Positions 26,236 to 36,354 of a stretch of 44,068 nt of DNA are shown piece by piece. Origin of the DNA: Chloroflexota bacterium. Lineage in GTDB: Bacteria; Chloroflexota; Dehalococcoidia; DSTF01; RBG-16-68-14. The notes beneath the pieces are model-generated. The model was not told the DNA's origin. It saw only the letters and a program-made list of their open reading frames with translations, and made no database searches. The stretch is taken from positions 1 to 44,068 of the forward strand of contig QIFC01000107.1 of assembly GCA_003228685.1 (NCBI GenBank). Direction: 5' to 3'. Positions within the stretch are counted from its first letter, which is position 1. Every line of letters starts with the position of its first letter. The position numbers and the translations under genes were made by a program.

Positions 26236-26267
26236 AGAGGCGCGCCACGTGCATGTGGCGCGCCTCT
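26236..26267. repeat. Long hairpin, right copy of the pair bracketing the ParB operon
   Basis: AGAGGCGCGCCAC (26236-26248) pairs perfectly with GTGGCGCGCCTCT (26255-26267), loop GTGCAT. It shares the arm and CACGTG with the copy at 24076-24105. On the minus strand it is the first structure downstream of the clpC-like gene and could terminate that operon. Confidence 0.7.
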
Positions 26268-26306
26268 CGAATCGACTGTTGCTGAGCCTTAGCTCGCCGA
26301 CGAGCC

Positions 26307-28724
<2,418 letters not shown>

Positions 28725-28751
28725 GATGCTGTCCCTCTCGATCCTTGCTTG

Positions 28752-29099
28752 TTAGCCCTGGTCTCTCGCCGCTGGCAATCGGCGGTCGCGCAGGCGCTGC
28801 ACCTGGTCGCGCAGCTCGCTCATCTCTTCTTCCATCTGGCGCATGCGCTGTCGCATGCGGAAAATCACGTCGACACCCGCTAGGTTGACGCCCAGGTCCG
28901 TGATCAGGCCCTGGATCTCGCGCAGCCGCCCGATGTCCGCCAGCGAGTAGAGCCGTCGCTTGCCTTGCGAACGGGAGGGCAGCACCAGCCCGGCGCGCTC
29001 GTAGTAGCGCAGCGTCTGGGCGTGCATGCCGACCATGCGGGCGGCGACGCTGATCACGAAGCAGGCGTCGTGTTCTTCGACCAGCTCTTCTTCGTTCAT
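28752..29099 (-). CDS. hspR: HspR-like MerR-family heat-shock repressor
   Basis: 115 residues. The MerR HTH starts FVISVAARMVGMHAQTLRYY and continues ERAGLVLPSRSQGKRRLYS, characteristic of HspR. A coiled-coil tail follows (FRMRQRMRQMEEEMSELRDQ). HspR represses chaperone operons at inverted repeats (HAIR) and uses DnaK as co-repressor in actinobacteria. Here it sits between dnaJ and clpC-like genes, so autoregulation of this operon and of divergent hsp20 is likely. GGAGAGG precedes the ATG. Confidence 0.92.
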   Translation of the reverse strand: MNEEELVEEHDACFVISVAARMVGMHAQTLRYYERAGLVLPSRSQGKRRLYSLADIGRLREIQGLITDLGVNLAGVDVIFRMRQRMRQMEEEMSELRDQVQRLRDRRLPAARDQG

Positions 29100-29112
29100 C
29101 TCATCACCTCTC

Positions 29113-30078
29113 CTAGATTCCTGCCTCGCGCAGCTGTTCGAATAGCTGCTTGTGTTCGTCGCTTAGCTTCTCCGGCAGCTTCACCTGCAGCCGCGCGTAG
29201 AGGTTGCCCCTGCCTTTGCCCTTAAGCTTCGGCATTCCAAGGCCGCCCAGCCGGAACGACTTCCCGTTCGGGGAGAGCGGCGGTACCGTCAGCGCGACCT
29301 TGCCCGTCAGCGTTGGCACCTCCACCTCGGTGCCGAGGACTGCGTCGGTGAGCGGCACCTCCACGTCCGTGTAGAGGTTGCTGCCCTTGCGTTCGAAGCG
29401 CGCGTCCTTTGCCACCGAGACGATCAGATAGAGAATGCCGGGCTTGCCGCCGTTGGTCCCTGGCTGGCCCTCGCCGGCGATGCGCACGCGGGAACCGCTG
29501 TCCACGCCGGCCGGTATCTTCACTTCCAGCCGCCGTTCCTTCTGCGTGAGGCCCGAGCCCTGGCAGACGTGGCACCCGGCGCCGGCGATCTGGCCGCTGC
29601 CGCCGCACGTCGCGCACGGCTGCTGACCCGCGAACTGGAGCGTTCGGCTCGTGCCGTGGAACGCTTCGTCGAGAGAGACCTCGATCGGATGCTCGATGTC
29701 GGCGCCCCGGCGTCGTTGCGGCGCCTGCTGGCGGAAGATTGAGCCGAAGATGCCGCCCATCCCGCCGGCGTCACCGGCGCCGAAGCTGCCGCCTTGATCG
29801 AAGCGGAAAGCGCCACCGCCTCGCCGCTTCTGCATCTCCTCGATCTGGTCGGCGTGTTCCCACTGGTCGCCGTACTTGTCGTACTTCGTCCGGCTCTCCG
29901 CGTTGCCGAGCACCTCGTGGGCGGCGTTGATCTCCTTGAAGCGCGCCTCCGACTCCTTGTCGCCGGGATTGACGTCAGGGTGGTATTGGCGCGCGAGCTT
30001 GCGGAACGCCTGCCGGATCTCCTTGTCGCTGGAGTCCTTGGATACGCCTAAGACTGAGTATGGATTCTTTTTAGCCAT
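29113..30078 (-). CDS. DnaJ/CbpA-type co-chaperone with a half zinc domain
   Basis: 321 residues from ATG 30078. The J-domain (1-70) has the HPD motif in QYHPDVNPGD. A Gly/Phe-rich linker follows (GGGAFRFDQGGSFGAG). Then there are only two CxxCxGxG-type motifs (CATCGGSG and CHVCQGSG) where DnaJ has four, and then the C-terminal substrate-binding domains (LEVKIPAGVDSGSRVRIAGE). It stimulates DnaK and holds unfolded proteins. An upstream in-frame ATG at 30102 is rejected because it overlaps the promoter -10. It is first in the dnaJ-hspR-clpC operon. Confidence 0.9.
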   Translation of the reverse strand: MAKKNPYSVLGVSKDSSDKEIRQAFRKLARQYHPDVNPGDKESEARFKEINAAHEVLGNAESRTKYDKYGDQWEHADQIEEMQKRRGGGAFRFDQGGSFGAGDAGGMGGIFGSIFRQQAPQRRRGADIEHPIEVSLDEAFHGTSRTLQFAGQQPCATCGGSGQIAGAGCHVCQGSGLTQKERRLEVKIPAGVDSGSRVRIAGEGQPGTNGGKPGILYLIVSVAKDARFERKGSNLYTDVEVPLTDAVLGTEVEVPTLTGKVALTVPPLSPNGKSFRLGGLGMPKLKGKGRGNLYARLQVKLPEKLSDEHKQLFEQLREAGI

Positions 30079-30092
30079 GCTGCATCGAGTGC

Positions 30093-30121
30093 AGTATAGC
30101 ATAGCTTCAGATATGCGGCAA
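30093..30121 (-). promoter_or_regulatory. Predicted promoter of dnaJ-hspR-clpC
   Basis: TTGCCG (30121-30116), a 17-base spacer and TATACT (30098-30093) on the minus strand; the leader would be under 15 bases. A small inverted repeat CTGCA-TCGAG-TGCAG (30080-30094) overlaps the -10 and the start site. Confidence 0.6.
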
Positions 30122-30135
30122 TAGAGCGAGCACTA

Positions 30136-30161
30136 GAAGTGATAATATGCCTATCAACTTC
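30136..30161. promoter_or_regulatory. Candidate operator between dnaJ and hsp20 promoters
   Basis: GAAGTGATA (30136-30144), a 7-base spacer, and TATCAACTTC (30152-30161) form an inverted repeat with one extra A. It ends one base before the hsp20 -35 and lies 14 bases behind the dnaJ -35. The 7-base spacer is the one seen in HAIR sites, but the arms differ from the actinobacterial consensus. Confidence 0.5.
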
Positions 30162-30162
30162 C

Positions 30163-30191
30163 TTGACAATGGATGATGCGTTAGGTAGCAT
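30163..30191 (+). promoter_or_regulatory. Predicted promoter of hsp20
   Basis: A perfect TTGACA (30163-30168), a 17-base spacer and TAGCAT (30186-30191). The leader of ~65 bases ends in AGGAGGAG before the ATG at 30263. Confidence 0.65.
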
Positions 30192-30262
30192 GTACTCGAA
30201 CAGGGCTGAAGGCAGCCGGCCTCAGCACCTGAAACAGATTCAATTCCAATAGGAGGAGAGAT

Positions 30263-30736
30263 ATGGGAAACGTAGTACGATGGGAGCCGTTTCGAGACCT
30301 GACAGATGTCCGGTACGCGATGGACAGAGTGTTCGACCGCAGGTTCGTCCGCCAGTGGCCCATGCTGAGGTGGGAGCCGGCGCCGGCGCAGCTGCCGATC
30401 GATCTGTACGAGACGGACGAAACGGTCGTCGTGACGGCTTCGCTTCCCGGCGTGAAGTCGGAGGACGTCGAGGTGTCGGTAACCGGCAAGATCCTCACGA
30501 TCAAGGGTGAGGCGAAGGCTGCGACCGAGGAGAACGAAGGAAACTACTACCACCAGGAGCGCCGCTCCGGCGCGTTCCAGCGCGTCATGACGCTGCCTGT
30601 GCGCGTAGAAGCGGACAAGGCGGAGGCCACCTTCGAGGACGGCGTCCTCACGCTTGAACTGCCCAAGGTGGCGGAGGTAAAGGCGACGACCATCGAGGTG
30701 AAGGCCAAGAAGGTCGTCGAAGGCAAGGCTTCGTGA
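30263..30736 (+). CDS. Small heat shock protein (Hsp20/alpha-crystallin)
   Basis: 157 residues. The alpha-crystallin domain (~45-145) starts LPIDLYETDETVVVTASLPG and ends with the dimerisation block EATFEDGVLTLELPKV, where GVLTLxLPK is the family signature. The N-terminus has WEPFRDLTDV. It holds unfolding proteins in ATP-independent fashion for refolding by DnaK/ClpB. It is divergent from dnaJ with a strong Shine-Dalgarno, and a candidate operator lies in the shared region. Confidence 0.95.
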   Translation: MGNVVRWEPFRDLTDVRYAMDRVFDRRFVRQWPMLRWEPAPAQLPIDLYETDETVVVTASLPGVKSEDVEVSVTGKILTIKGEAKAATEENEGNYYHQERRSGAFQRVMTLPVRVEADKAEATFEDGVLTLELPKVAEVKATTIEVKAKKVVEGKAS

Positions 30737-30768
30737 TCGTCCAGTAATCGCCGGCTGCCCAGCTATAG

Positions 30769-30791
30769 GCGCCCCGACCTTGTCGGGGCGC
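30769..30791. terminator. Hairpin between convergent hsp20 and the DapA-family gene
   Basis: GCGCCCCGAC (30769-30778) and GTCGGGGCGC (30782-30791) pair perfectly around CTT. There is no T-run on the plus strand (TGCTGT follows). Confidence 0.6.
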
Positions 30792-30830
30792 TGCTGTATC
30801 CGCGGTCGTGAGAAGAGAGGCCGTGACTTC

Positions 30831-31721
30831 CTAAAGGTTGTGCGCCTCGAGCGCGACCGTCTTGGCTTCCTGAGGCGTGAGGTCTCTGAGCGGGGGCCGC
30901 ACCGACGTGAGCGGCAGTCCGGCGGCGATCTGCAGCAAGTGCTTGATCGCGCTGTGAGTTGGGAACTTGCCAAGGAAATCGCGTACCTTCGTCAGCTCTG
31001 CCTGAGCCTCCTCCGCGTCCTCCCCGTTCTCTCCTGCCTCTCCGGCCCGCCACGCCGCGGCGACTCGATCGGGGAACACGTTGCCCACGGCTGAAATCGC
31101 GCCGGTTGCGCCTGCCTCCGCGGCGAGCGCCGTGTTGGAGTCGCTGCCGTTGTAGATCGCGAGCTTCGGGTAGCGCTCGATGTAGCGTCGCGTCCTCGCG
31201 ATGTCGCCGCTGGTGTCTTTGATGCCGAGAAGCCTGTCCTCGTGCCGCTCGAGGAGCGCGTCGACCAGCTCGTCCGAGATCTCGACGCCGGCGTGCGATG
31301 GAATGTTGTAGAGCAGGACCTTTCGCCGTGCGGGCAGCGCGCTCATCACAGCTTCGTAGTAGGCGATCAGGCCCGCGGTGGGCACGTCCTTGAAGTAGAA
31401 CGGCGGCACGATCATCACGCCGTCGACGCCGCGTTCCATCGCGTAGCCAGACAACTCGATCGTCTCAGGCAATGCCGCGCAGCCAGTGCCCGCGAAGACG
31501 CCGAGCCGGCCGCGATGGGTGACGACAGCGTCGATCACCTCCTTGCGCTCCTCCATCGAGAGCGAGATGCCTTCGCCGTTAGTGCCGAGCGTCAGCACGC
31601 CATCGGCGCCGTGGTGTTCCAGATACGCTAGGTGCTGCGGAACGAAGTCCAGCAGCACCCGCTCTCCTCCGGGCGAGAACGCGGTGACTGCCGCTGGAAC
31701 GATCTGGGGGAGCGCGCTCAT
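30831..31721 (-). CDS. Dihydrodipicolinate synthase/N-acetylneuraminate lyase family aldolase
   Basis: 296 residues from ATG 31721, a TIM-barrel class I aldolase. GTNGEGISLSMEERKEV matches the GTTGE pyruvate-carboxylate loop with N replacing the second T. The tyrosine is in LLYNIPSHAGVEIS and the Schiff-base lysine is in LLGIKDTSGD. True DapA usually keeps GTTGE, so this may be a pyruvate aldolase acting on another aldehyde or sugar acid. A stand-alone gene, convergent with hsp20. A promoter 6 bases before the ATG supports this start over the longer frame. Confidence 0.88.
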   Translation of the reverse strand: MSALPQIVPAAVTAFSPGGERVLLDFVPQHLAYLEHHGADGVLTLGTNGEGISLSMEERKEVIDAVVTHRGRLGVFAGTGCAALPETIELSGYAMERGVDGVMIVPPFYFKDVPTAGLIAYYEAVMSALPARRKVLLYNIPSHAGVEISDELVDALLERHEDRLLGIKDTSGDIARTRRYIERYPKLAIYNGSDSNTALAAEAGATGAISAVGNVFPDRVAAAWRAGEAGENGEDAEEAQAELTKVRDFLGKFPTHSAIKHLLQIAAGLPLTSVRPPLRDLTPQEAKTVALEAHNL

Positions 31722-31727
31722 TGGGTC

Positions 31728-31757
31728 ATGGTACGCGGACGGCTGGGCTTCCAGCAA
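31728..31757 (-). promoter_or_regulatory. Predicted promoter of the DapA-family gene
   Basis: TTGCTG (31757-31752), an 18-base spacer and TACCAT (31733-31728). The ATG at 31721 follows six bases after the -10, so the mRNA would be leaderless. Confidence 0.45.
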
Positions 31758-31829
31758 TAGAATGGACGCTGAGTTAGGCGCACGCTACCTTGCTGGCATC
31801 ACGTCTCTATAACGCCCTGGAGGTTCCGG

Positions 31830-32474
31830 ATGCTCCGACGTTTCGTTCTCGTTGGCCCCCTCTGCGCATTGGCGCTCGTCGCGTTTGCCTGTAGCGAGGA
31901 CACGAGCTTAGAGGAGCTGGGCAACGAAGTGCAAGCGACCAGGCAGGCGCAAGCGACATTCGCCGCCGAGAACTTCACTCCGCCCCCGACGTCAACGCCG
32001 GAGCCTGAGGTGTTCACCAACCTGCGCGCGCTGGGTCTTCACGCGCTTGACATCGACAGCTTCTTCAACTTCCTCCAGATCCGCCTTGCAGACTCCGACA
32101 CACTGATCTTTGGCTCCATCGGCGGCGAGGATGGCCAGCTCAATGAGGATTGGATCGAGGACTGCTGCGAACGGCAGTGGTCCGGTGCGCAAGAATCGAT
32201 GGACGATGCATCGGCCGCGCTGCGCGATGTTCAGGCCTCATATGAGGAGGAGGGTTCGGCTGAGCATCTCGCGCTGGTGTCCACGGCACAGGGGCAACTC
32301 GATGAAGTGCAAGCGACTCTGGATGCGCTTGTGATGGCCCCAAGTGTGGACGAAGCTGCCTTCATCGCGGGGGCCGGGCGAGGCATCGTCGAGCGGCTGG
32401 AACAGACGCTCCGGGAGCTGACGGCCTGCTGCGACCCGACGCCGGTACCAGCCACGGGAGAGCCGCCCGAATAG
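31830..32474 (+). CDS. Hypothetical lipoprotein
   Basis: 214 residues, family not recognised. The signal peptide is MLRRFVLVGPLCALALVAFA followed by Cys, a lipobox-like end. A Thr/Pro linker follows (PPPTSTPEPEVF), and the mature part is acidic and mostly helical. Two CC pairs (WIEDCCERQW and LTACCDPTP) may form disulfides outside the cell. It lies ~60 bp upstream of nadB on the same strand but with a separate promoter-like sequence between, so a functional link is doubtful. Confidence 0.72.
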   Translation: MLRRFVLVGPLCALALVAFACSEDTSLEELGNEVQATRQAQATFAAENFTPPPTSTPEPEVFTNLRALGLHALDIDSFFNFLQIRLADSDTLIFGSIGGEDGQLNEDWIEDCCERQWSGAQESMDDASAALRDVQASYEEEGSAEHLALVSTAQGQLDEVQATLDALVMAPSVDEAAFIAGAGRGIVERLEQTLRELTACCDPTPVPATGEPPE

Positions 32475-32533
32475 CCGCTCGCTGAACCACATGGGCGGTC
32501 GGCCGCGCCCATGCCGGTATATACTGGACTACC

Positions 32534-34066
32534 ATGCGGTACGACTACGTGATCGCGGGCTCTGGCATCGCCGGGTTGTATTCCGCGCTTATGGCCCGCG
32601 AACACGGGTCCGTGCTCGTTCTCACCAAAGGTTCCATCGACGAATGCAATACGCGCTACGCGCAGGGTGGGATCGCGGCGGCGCTCGGGCCGCAGGACTC
32701 ACCTGAGCTACACCTTGCTGACACGATCGAGGCGGGCGCGGGGCTGGTCGATGAAGAGGCCGCTCGCATCCTCGTGTTCGAGGCTGCCGAGCGCATTCGA
32801 GACCTCACGCGCTTCGGCGTGCCGTTCGACAGCGTCGATGGCGAGGTGGCGCTGGGCCGCGAGGGGGCGCACAGCCACGCTCGCATCCTGCACGCGGGCG
32901 GCGACACGACGGGCGCGCAAATTGAGATATCGCTCTCGTCCTTGGCGCGGATGTCTAACATCAGCATCAGCGAGTTTTCCCAGGTCGAAGAGATCAACGT
33001 CGAAGGCGGCCGGGCGACCGGCGTCCAGACGCTCGACACGCGCACGAACAGCAGGGAGACGTTCGAAGGGGGAGCCGTGATCCTGGCGATGGGGGGATGC
33101 GGCCAATTGTACAAGGTGAGTACGAACCCCGAGGTCGCTACCGGCGACGGAGTCGCCGTGGCCTACCGCGCCGGCGCCGAGATCATGGATATGGAATTCA
33201 TCCAGTTCCATCCCACCGCACTCCGGCTCCCGGGCGTGCCGGTCTTCCTCATCTCGGAGGCAGTGCGTGGGGAGGGTGCGCTGCTCGTGGATGGCAACGG
33301 CAGGCGTTTTATGCAGGACTACGACGATCGCGGTGAGCTTGCGTCGCGGGACGTGGTGGCGCGCGCGATCCACACCGAGCTAGCCACGTCCGGCGCGGAC
33401 AGGGTCTTCTTGGACGTCACGCATTTGGCGGCCGATCGCATCAGCGCCCGGTTCCCTCAGATCTACAAGCACTGTGCTGAGCAGGGCCTCGATATGGCAA
33501 CCGATCCCATTCCGGTGTCGCCGGCCGCGCACTACGTCATGGGTGGAGTGCGCACGAACGTCTGGGGCGAGACGACGGTCCCGGGGCTCTACGCCTGCGG
33601 TGAGTGCGCGTGCGTCGCCGTGCACGGGGCGAACCGGCTCGCGTCGAACTCGCTGCTGGAGACTGTTGTGTATGCGCGCCGGGTCGTAGAGCGGACCCTG
33701 GAACCGGACACACCGACGGCGGCTGCTCCAACGCCAGACGCGTGCGCCTTACCCGCAGCCGAGGTCTCAGAAGCCCCGAACCTAGACCGGGCCGCCGTGC
33801 AGACGCTGATGTGGGACCACGTGGGCATCGTCCGCAATGGTGATGCGCTCGCCCGCGCGACATCCACGCTGGCGGCCTGGGACGCTGCCGTTCCCACACC
33901 AATGGACAGACCCGCCCACGAGCTGGCCAACCTGATCACGTGCGGCCGGCTGACGGCGACCGCCGCGCTCAAGCGCGAAGAGAGCCGTGGCGCTCACTAT
34001 CGCAGCGATTTCCCGGAACCGCGCGACGCCTGGCAGCGGCACCTCGTCTTCCGAAACGATGCCTGA
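32534..34066 (+). CDS. nadB: L-aspartate oxidase
   Basis: 510 residues. The FAD-binding start is YDYVIAGSGIAGLYSALMAR. Active-site blocks are TRYAQGGIAAAL, HSHARILHAGGDTTG, EFIQFHPTAL and GLYACGECACVAVHGANRLA, all typical of NadB rather than succinate dehydrogenase. It oxidises aspartate to iminoaspartate for NAD synthesis. The ATG lies eight bases after a TATACT at 32520-32525 with no Shine-Dalgarno. nadC overlaps the end; nadA, the intervening enzyme, is absent from the window. Confidence 0.96.
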   Translation: MRYDYVIAGSGIAGLYSALMAREHGSVLVLTKGSIDECNTRYAQGGIAAALGPQDSPELHLADTIEAGAGLVDEEAARILVFEAAERIRDLTRFGVPFDSVDGEVALGREGAHSHARILHAGGDTTGAQIEISLSSLARMSNISISEFSQVEEINVEGGRATGVQTLDTRTNSRETFEGGAVILAMGGCGQLYKVSTNPEVATGDGVAVAYRAGAEIMDMEFIQFHPTALRLPGVPVFLISEAVRGEGALLVDGNGRRFMQDYDDRGELASRDVVARAIHTELATSGADRVFLDVTHLAADRISARFPQIYKHCAEQGLDMATDPIPVSPAAHYVMGGVRTNVWGETTVPGLYACGECACVAVHGANRLASNSLLETVVYARRVVERTLEPDTPTAAAPTPDACALPAAEVSEAPNLDRAAVQTLMWDHVGIVRNGDALARATSTLAAWDAAVPTPMDRPAHELANLITCGRLTATAALKREESRGAHYRSDFPEPRDAWQRHLVFRNDA

Positions 34067-34952
34067 AGAGACGTCGAGGCCTCCCGATCCGAAGATCGTC
34101 CAGCGTGTCGTCGAGGCTGCGCTTCTGGAAGACGGCGCTCGCAGCGACGTGACGACGAAGGCCGTCGTCCCCGAGGGCCAGGCCGGCCGGGCCGTCATCA
34201 TCGCCAAAGAAGGAGGAGTCCTGGCGGGCTTGCCCGTCGCGGAGGCGACGTTTGCCGCGCTGGATGCGACTGTACAGTTTGTGCCGCTTGTGCCGGACGG
34301 CTCCATCATCTCACGTGGAGACCGGCTCGTAGGGATCGAAGGCGCACTCCCCGCAATCCTCAGCGGCGAACGCGTCGCCCTCAACTTCCTGCAGCAGCTA
34401 TCGGGCGTCGCGACGGCGACGAATGAGCTTGTCGAGGCGGTGGCCGGCCTGCACGCGCGCCCAGACGGGCGGGCCCCTGCCCGCATCATCGATACGCGCA
34501 AGACGACGCCGGGGCTACGGGAACTCGAGCGCTACGCGGTCCGGCTTGGTGGCGGGCAGAACCATCGGTTCAATCTCTCGGACGGCGTGCTGATCAAGGA
34601 CAACCACATCGCGGCCGCACGCGACCGTGACCTCTCTATCGGGCAGATCGTCGAACTGGCGCGACGAAACGTCTCGCACACGTTCCGCGTAGAGATCGAA
34701 GTGACGACGCGGGAGGAAGCGCGGGAAGCTGTCGGCGCGGGCGCCGATGCGATCTTGCTCGACAACATGTCCGCCGCCGAGATGCGGCTAGTCGTCGAGG
34801 ACGTGGCAGGCCGGGCGATTACCGAAGCATCGGGCGGCGTGAGCCTCGATACGGTGCGTGAGATCGCGGAAACGGGTGTCGATCTCATCTCCGTGGGAGG
34901 CATCACGCACTCGGCGCCGGCGCTTGACCTGAGCATGGAGCTGGAGACCTAG
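34059..34952 (+). CDS. nadC: Nicotinate-nucleotide pyrophosphorylase (carboxylating)
   Basis: 297 residues from ATG 34059, overlapping the nadB stop by 8 bp. The conserved blocks are LEDGARSDVTTKAVV, RIIDTRKTTPGLRELERYAV, GGGQNHRFNLSDGVLIKDNH and VEIEVTTREEAREAV; the last ends near ILLDNMS. It converts quinolinate and PRPP to nicotinate mononucleotide. The N-terminal METSRPP-like lead is short and variable. The stop overlaps the GTG of the next gene. Confidence 0.96.
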   Translation: MPEETSRPPDPKIVQRVVEAALLEDGARSDVTTKAVVPEGQAGRAVIIAKEGGVLAGLPVAEATFAALDATVQFVPLVPDGSIISRGDRLVGIEGALPAILSGERVALNFLQQLSGVATATNELVEAVAGLHARPDGRAPARIIDTRKTTPGLRELERYAVRLGGGQNHRFNLSDGVLIKDNHIAAARDRDLSIGQIVELARRNVSHTFRVEIEVTTREEAREAVGAGADAILLDNMSAAEMRLVVEDVAGRAITEASGGVSLDTVREIAETGVDLISVGGITHSAPALDLSMELET

Positions 34953-35476
34953 TGCAGCTTGTCATCCTCTCCGGCCCGCCCGGCGCCGGCAAGTCGACGA
35001 CCGCTCAGGCGCTCTGCGAGCGCTACGATCGCATGCTCCACATCGAGATGTCGCAGTTGCGGGGCTTTCTTCGCATGGGGCTGCTGCGGCCCTGGGACAC
35101 GTCCGCTGAGGCCAAGGCGCAGCAGCGGTTGTTCATCTCGGCGGCCTGCGGACTGGCTAGGCAGTTCCTCGATGCCGGGTATGGAGTCGTGATCGACGAT
35201 GTCATCACACCCGACGACCTGCCCGTCTACCAACGCGAACTCGCCGTGGACGGCGCCGTCCACTTCGTCGTGTTGCTCCCGGACATCGAGGTCGTCCGTG
35301 GGCGAATGGGCCACGGACAGGCCGAACGGCTCAGCGCCCTCTACGAGCGCTTCGCCGGCTGGACAGACGTGGCGGTCGTCGAGCCGGGCGACCTGGCGCC
35401 GGAGTTGGTGGCCGATCGCGTGATGGCGCTCGCGGCCGAAGGCAAGGCGCTCGTCGAGCAGACGGCCGGCGCGTAG
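34952..35476 (+). CDS. Small P-loop kinase-like protein
   Basis: 174 residues from GTG 34952, which overlaps the nadC stop codon. Walker A is ILSGPPGAGKSTTAQAL near the N-terminus. The pattern continues with a lid-like Arg-rich region (RGRMGHGQAERLSALYERF), resembling the AAA_33/zeta-type or shikimate/adenylate kinase-like families that phosphorylate small molecules. GYGVVIDDVITPDDL supplies the acidic motif after strand 3. The substrate is unknown; coupling to nadBC is by overlap only, and a nucleotide or cofactor substrate is a guess. Confidence 0.7.
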   Translation: MQLVILSGPPGAGKSTTAQALCERYDRMLHIEMSQLRGFLRMGLLRPWDTSAEAKAQQRLFISAACGLARQFLDAGYGVVIDDVITPDDLPVYQRELAVDGAVHFVVLLPDIEVVRGRMGHGQAERLSALYERFAGWTDVAVVEPGDLAPELVADRVMALAAEGKALVEQTAGA

Positions 35477-35508
35477 ACCGCAGCTTGGGGCTATGCGATA
35501 CTCGCGTA

Positions 35509-36207
35509 GTGATCCGCGACCGATCCCCCGCGCCTCTTCCGCCTGAGCGAGCTACCGTCAGTCTGCGACGGCGATATGCGCCGCAGGCCGCGCTGTGGTT
35601 GTCCGCCGCGGCGATCTTTGTCTTCAGCGCGTTCCTCGCGCACTTCTACGATCGTTTTCCCGGCGACGAACGCCTGACGGACGCGTTTCAAAGCGTCGAC
35701 GTGCCTGCCTTGGGTGGCTACCTGGCGTTCGTGAATGCGCTTGGAGATGTGTGGCTCCACACGGCACTCGTGATCGGAGTCGCCGTCCTGCTGGGCCTGA
35801 TGAGGGCCGGTTGGGAGTCGCTGCTGGTGCTCTATACGGCCTTTCCAAGCTTCGTGAATGGCGTGACCAAGGATTGGGTGGGGCGGCCGCGGCCATCGGA
35901 GGATCTGGTCAACGTTCCCGATGGCATCGCCGGGTTCAGCTTCCCGAGCGGCCACACCGTGAGCACGGCCGCGTTGTTCATCGTGTTGTTCTTTGCCGTG
36001 CCGGCTGTCGTGCGCCACCGCGGCCTGCGCTGGCTCCTACAGGCGGGATGCCTGCTGATGGTTGTGTCGGCGGGGCCAGCGCGCGTGTATATCGGCGCGC
36101 ATTGGCCCAGCGACGTAGTCGCGGGCTATCTGCTGATGGCGCTGTTGGTCGTTCCTCTGTTGTATGTCTACGTATCTCGGCGCTCGCCAGGCTCGCCATC
36201 GCAATAG
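35509..36207 (+). CDS. PAP2-family membrane phosphatase
   Basis: 232 residues from GTG 35509; TTG 35485 would add 8 residues. About six membrane segments are predicted. The three-part phosphatase motif is complete: KDWVGRPRP, then FPSGH, then RVYIGAHWPSDV, supplying the His nucleophile. Likely substrates are phosphatidate, undecaprenyl diphosphate or similar lipid phosphates. GATACT ends six bases before the GTG, suggesting a leaderless transcript. It stands after the nadBC-kinase set and before cvpA. Confidence 0.85.
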   Translation: MIRDRSPAPLPPERATVSLRRRYAPQAALWLSAAAIFVFSAFLAHFYDRFPGDERLTDAFQSVDVPALGGYLAFVNALGDVWLHTALVIGVAVLLGLMRAGWESLLVLYTAFPSFVNGVTKDWVGRPRPSEDLVNVPDGIAGFSFPSGHTVSTAALFIVLFFAVPAVVRHRGLRWLLQAGCLLMVVSAGPARVYIGAHWPSDVVAGYLLMALLVVPLLYVYVSRRSPGSPSQ

Positions 36208-36354
36208 CTATGAGGAAGAGCGCATGTTAGACTGGCGCTAGCGGCCGATACTAACGGGGGAAGATGTAGGTAACAGCACCCCGAGAGGAGGCCACCAAGC
36301 CGTGTGCCGCGACCTTCAGTACACTTTTTTGTTCGCGATGAGTGAGGTGTTGGC

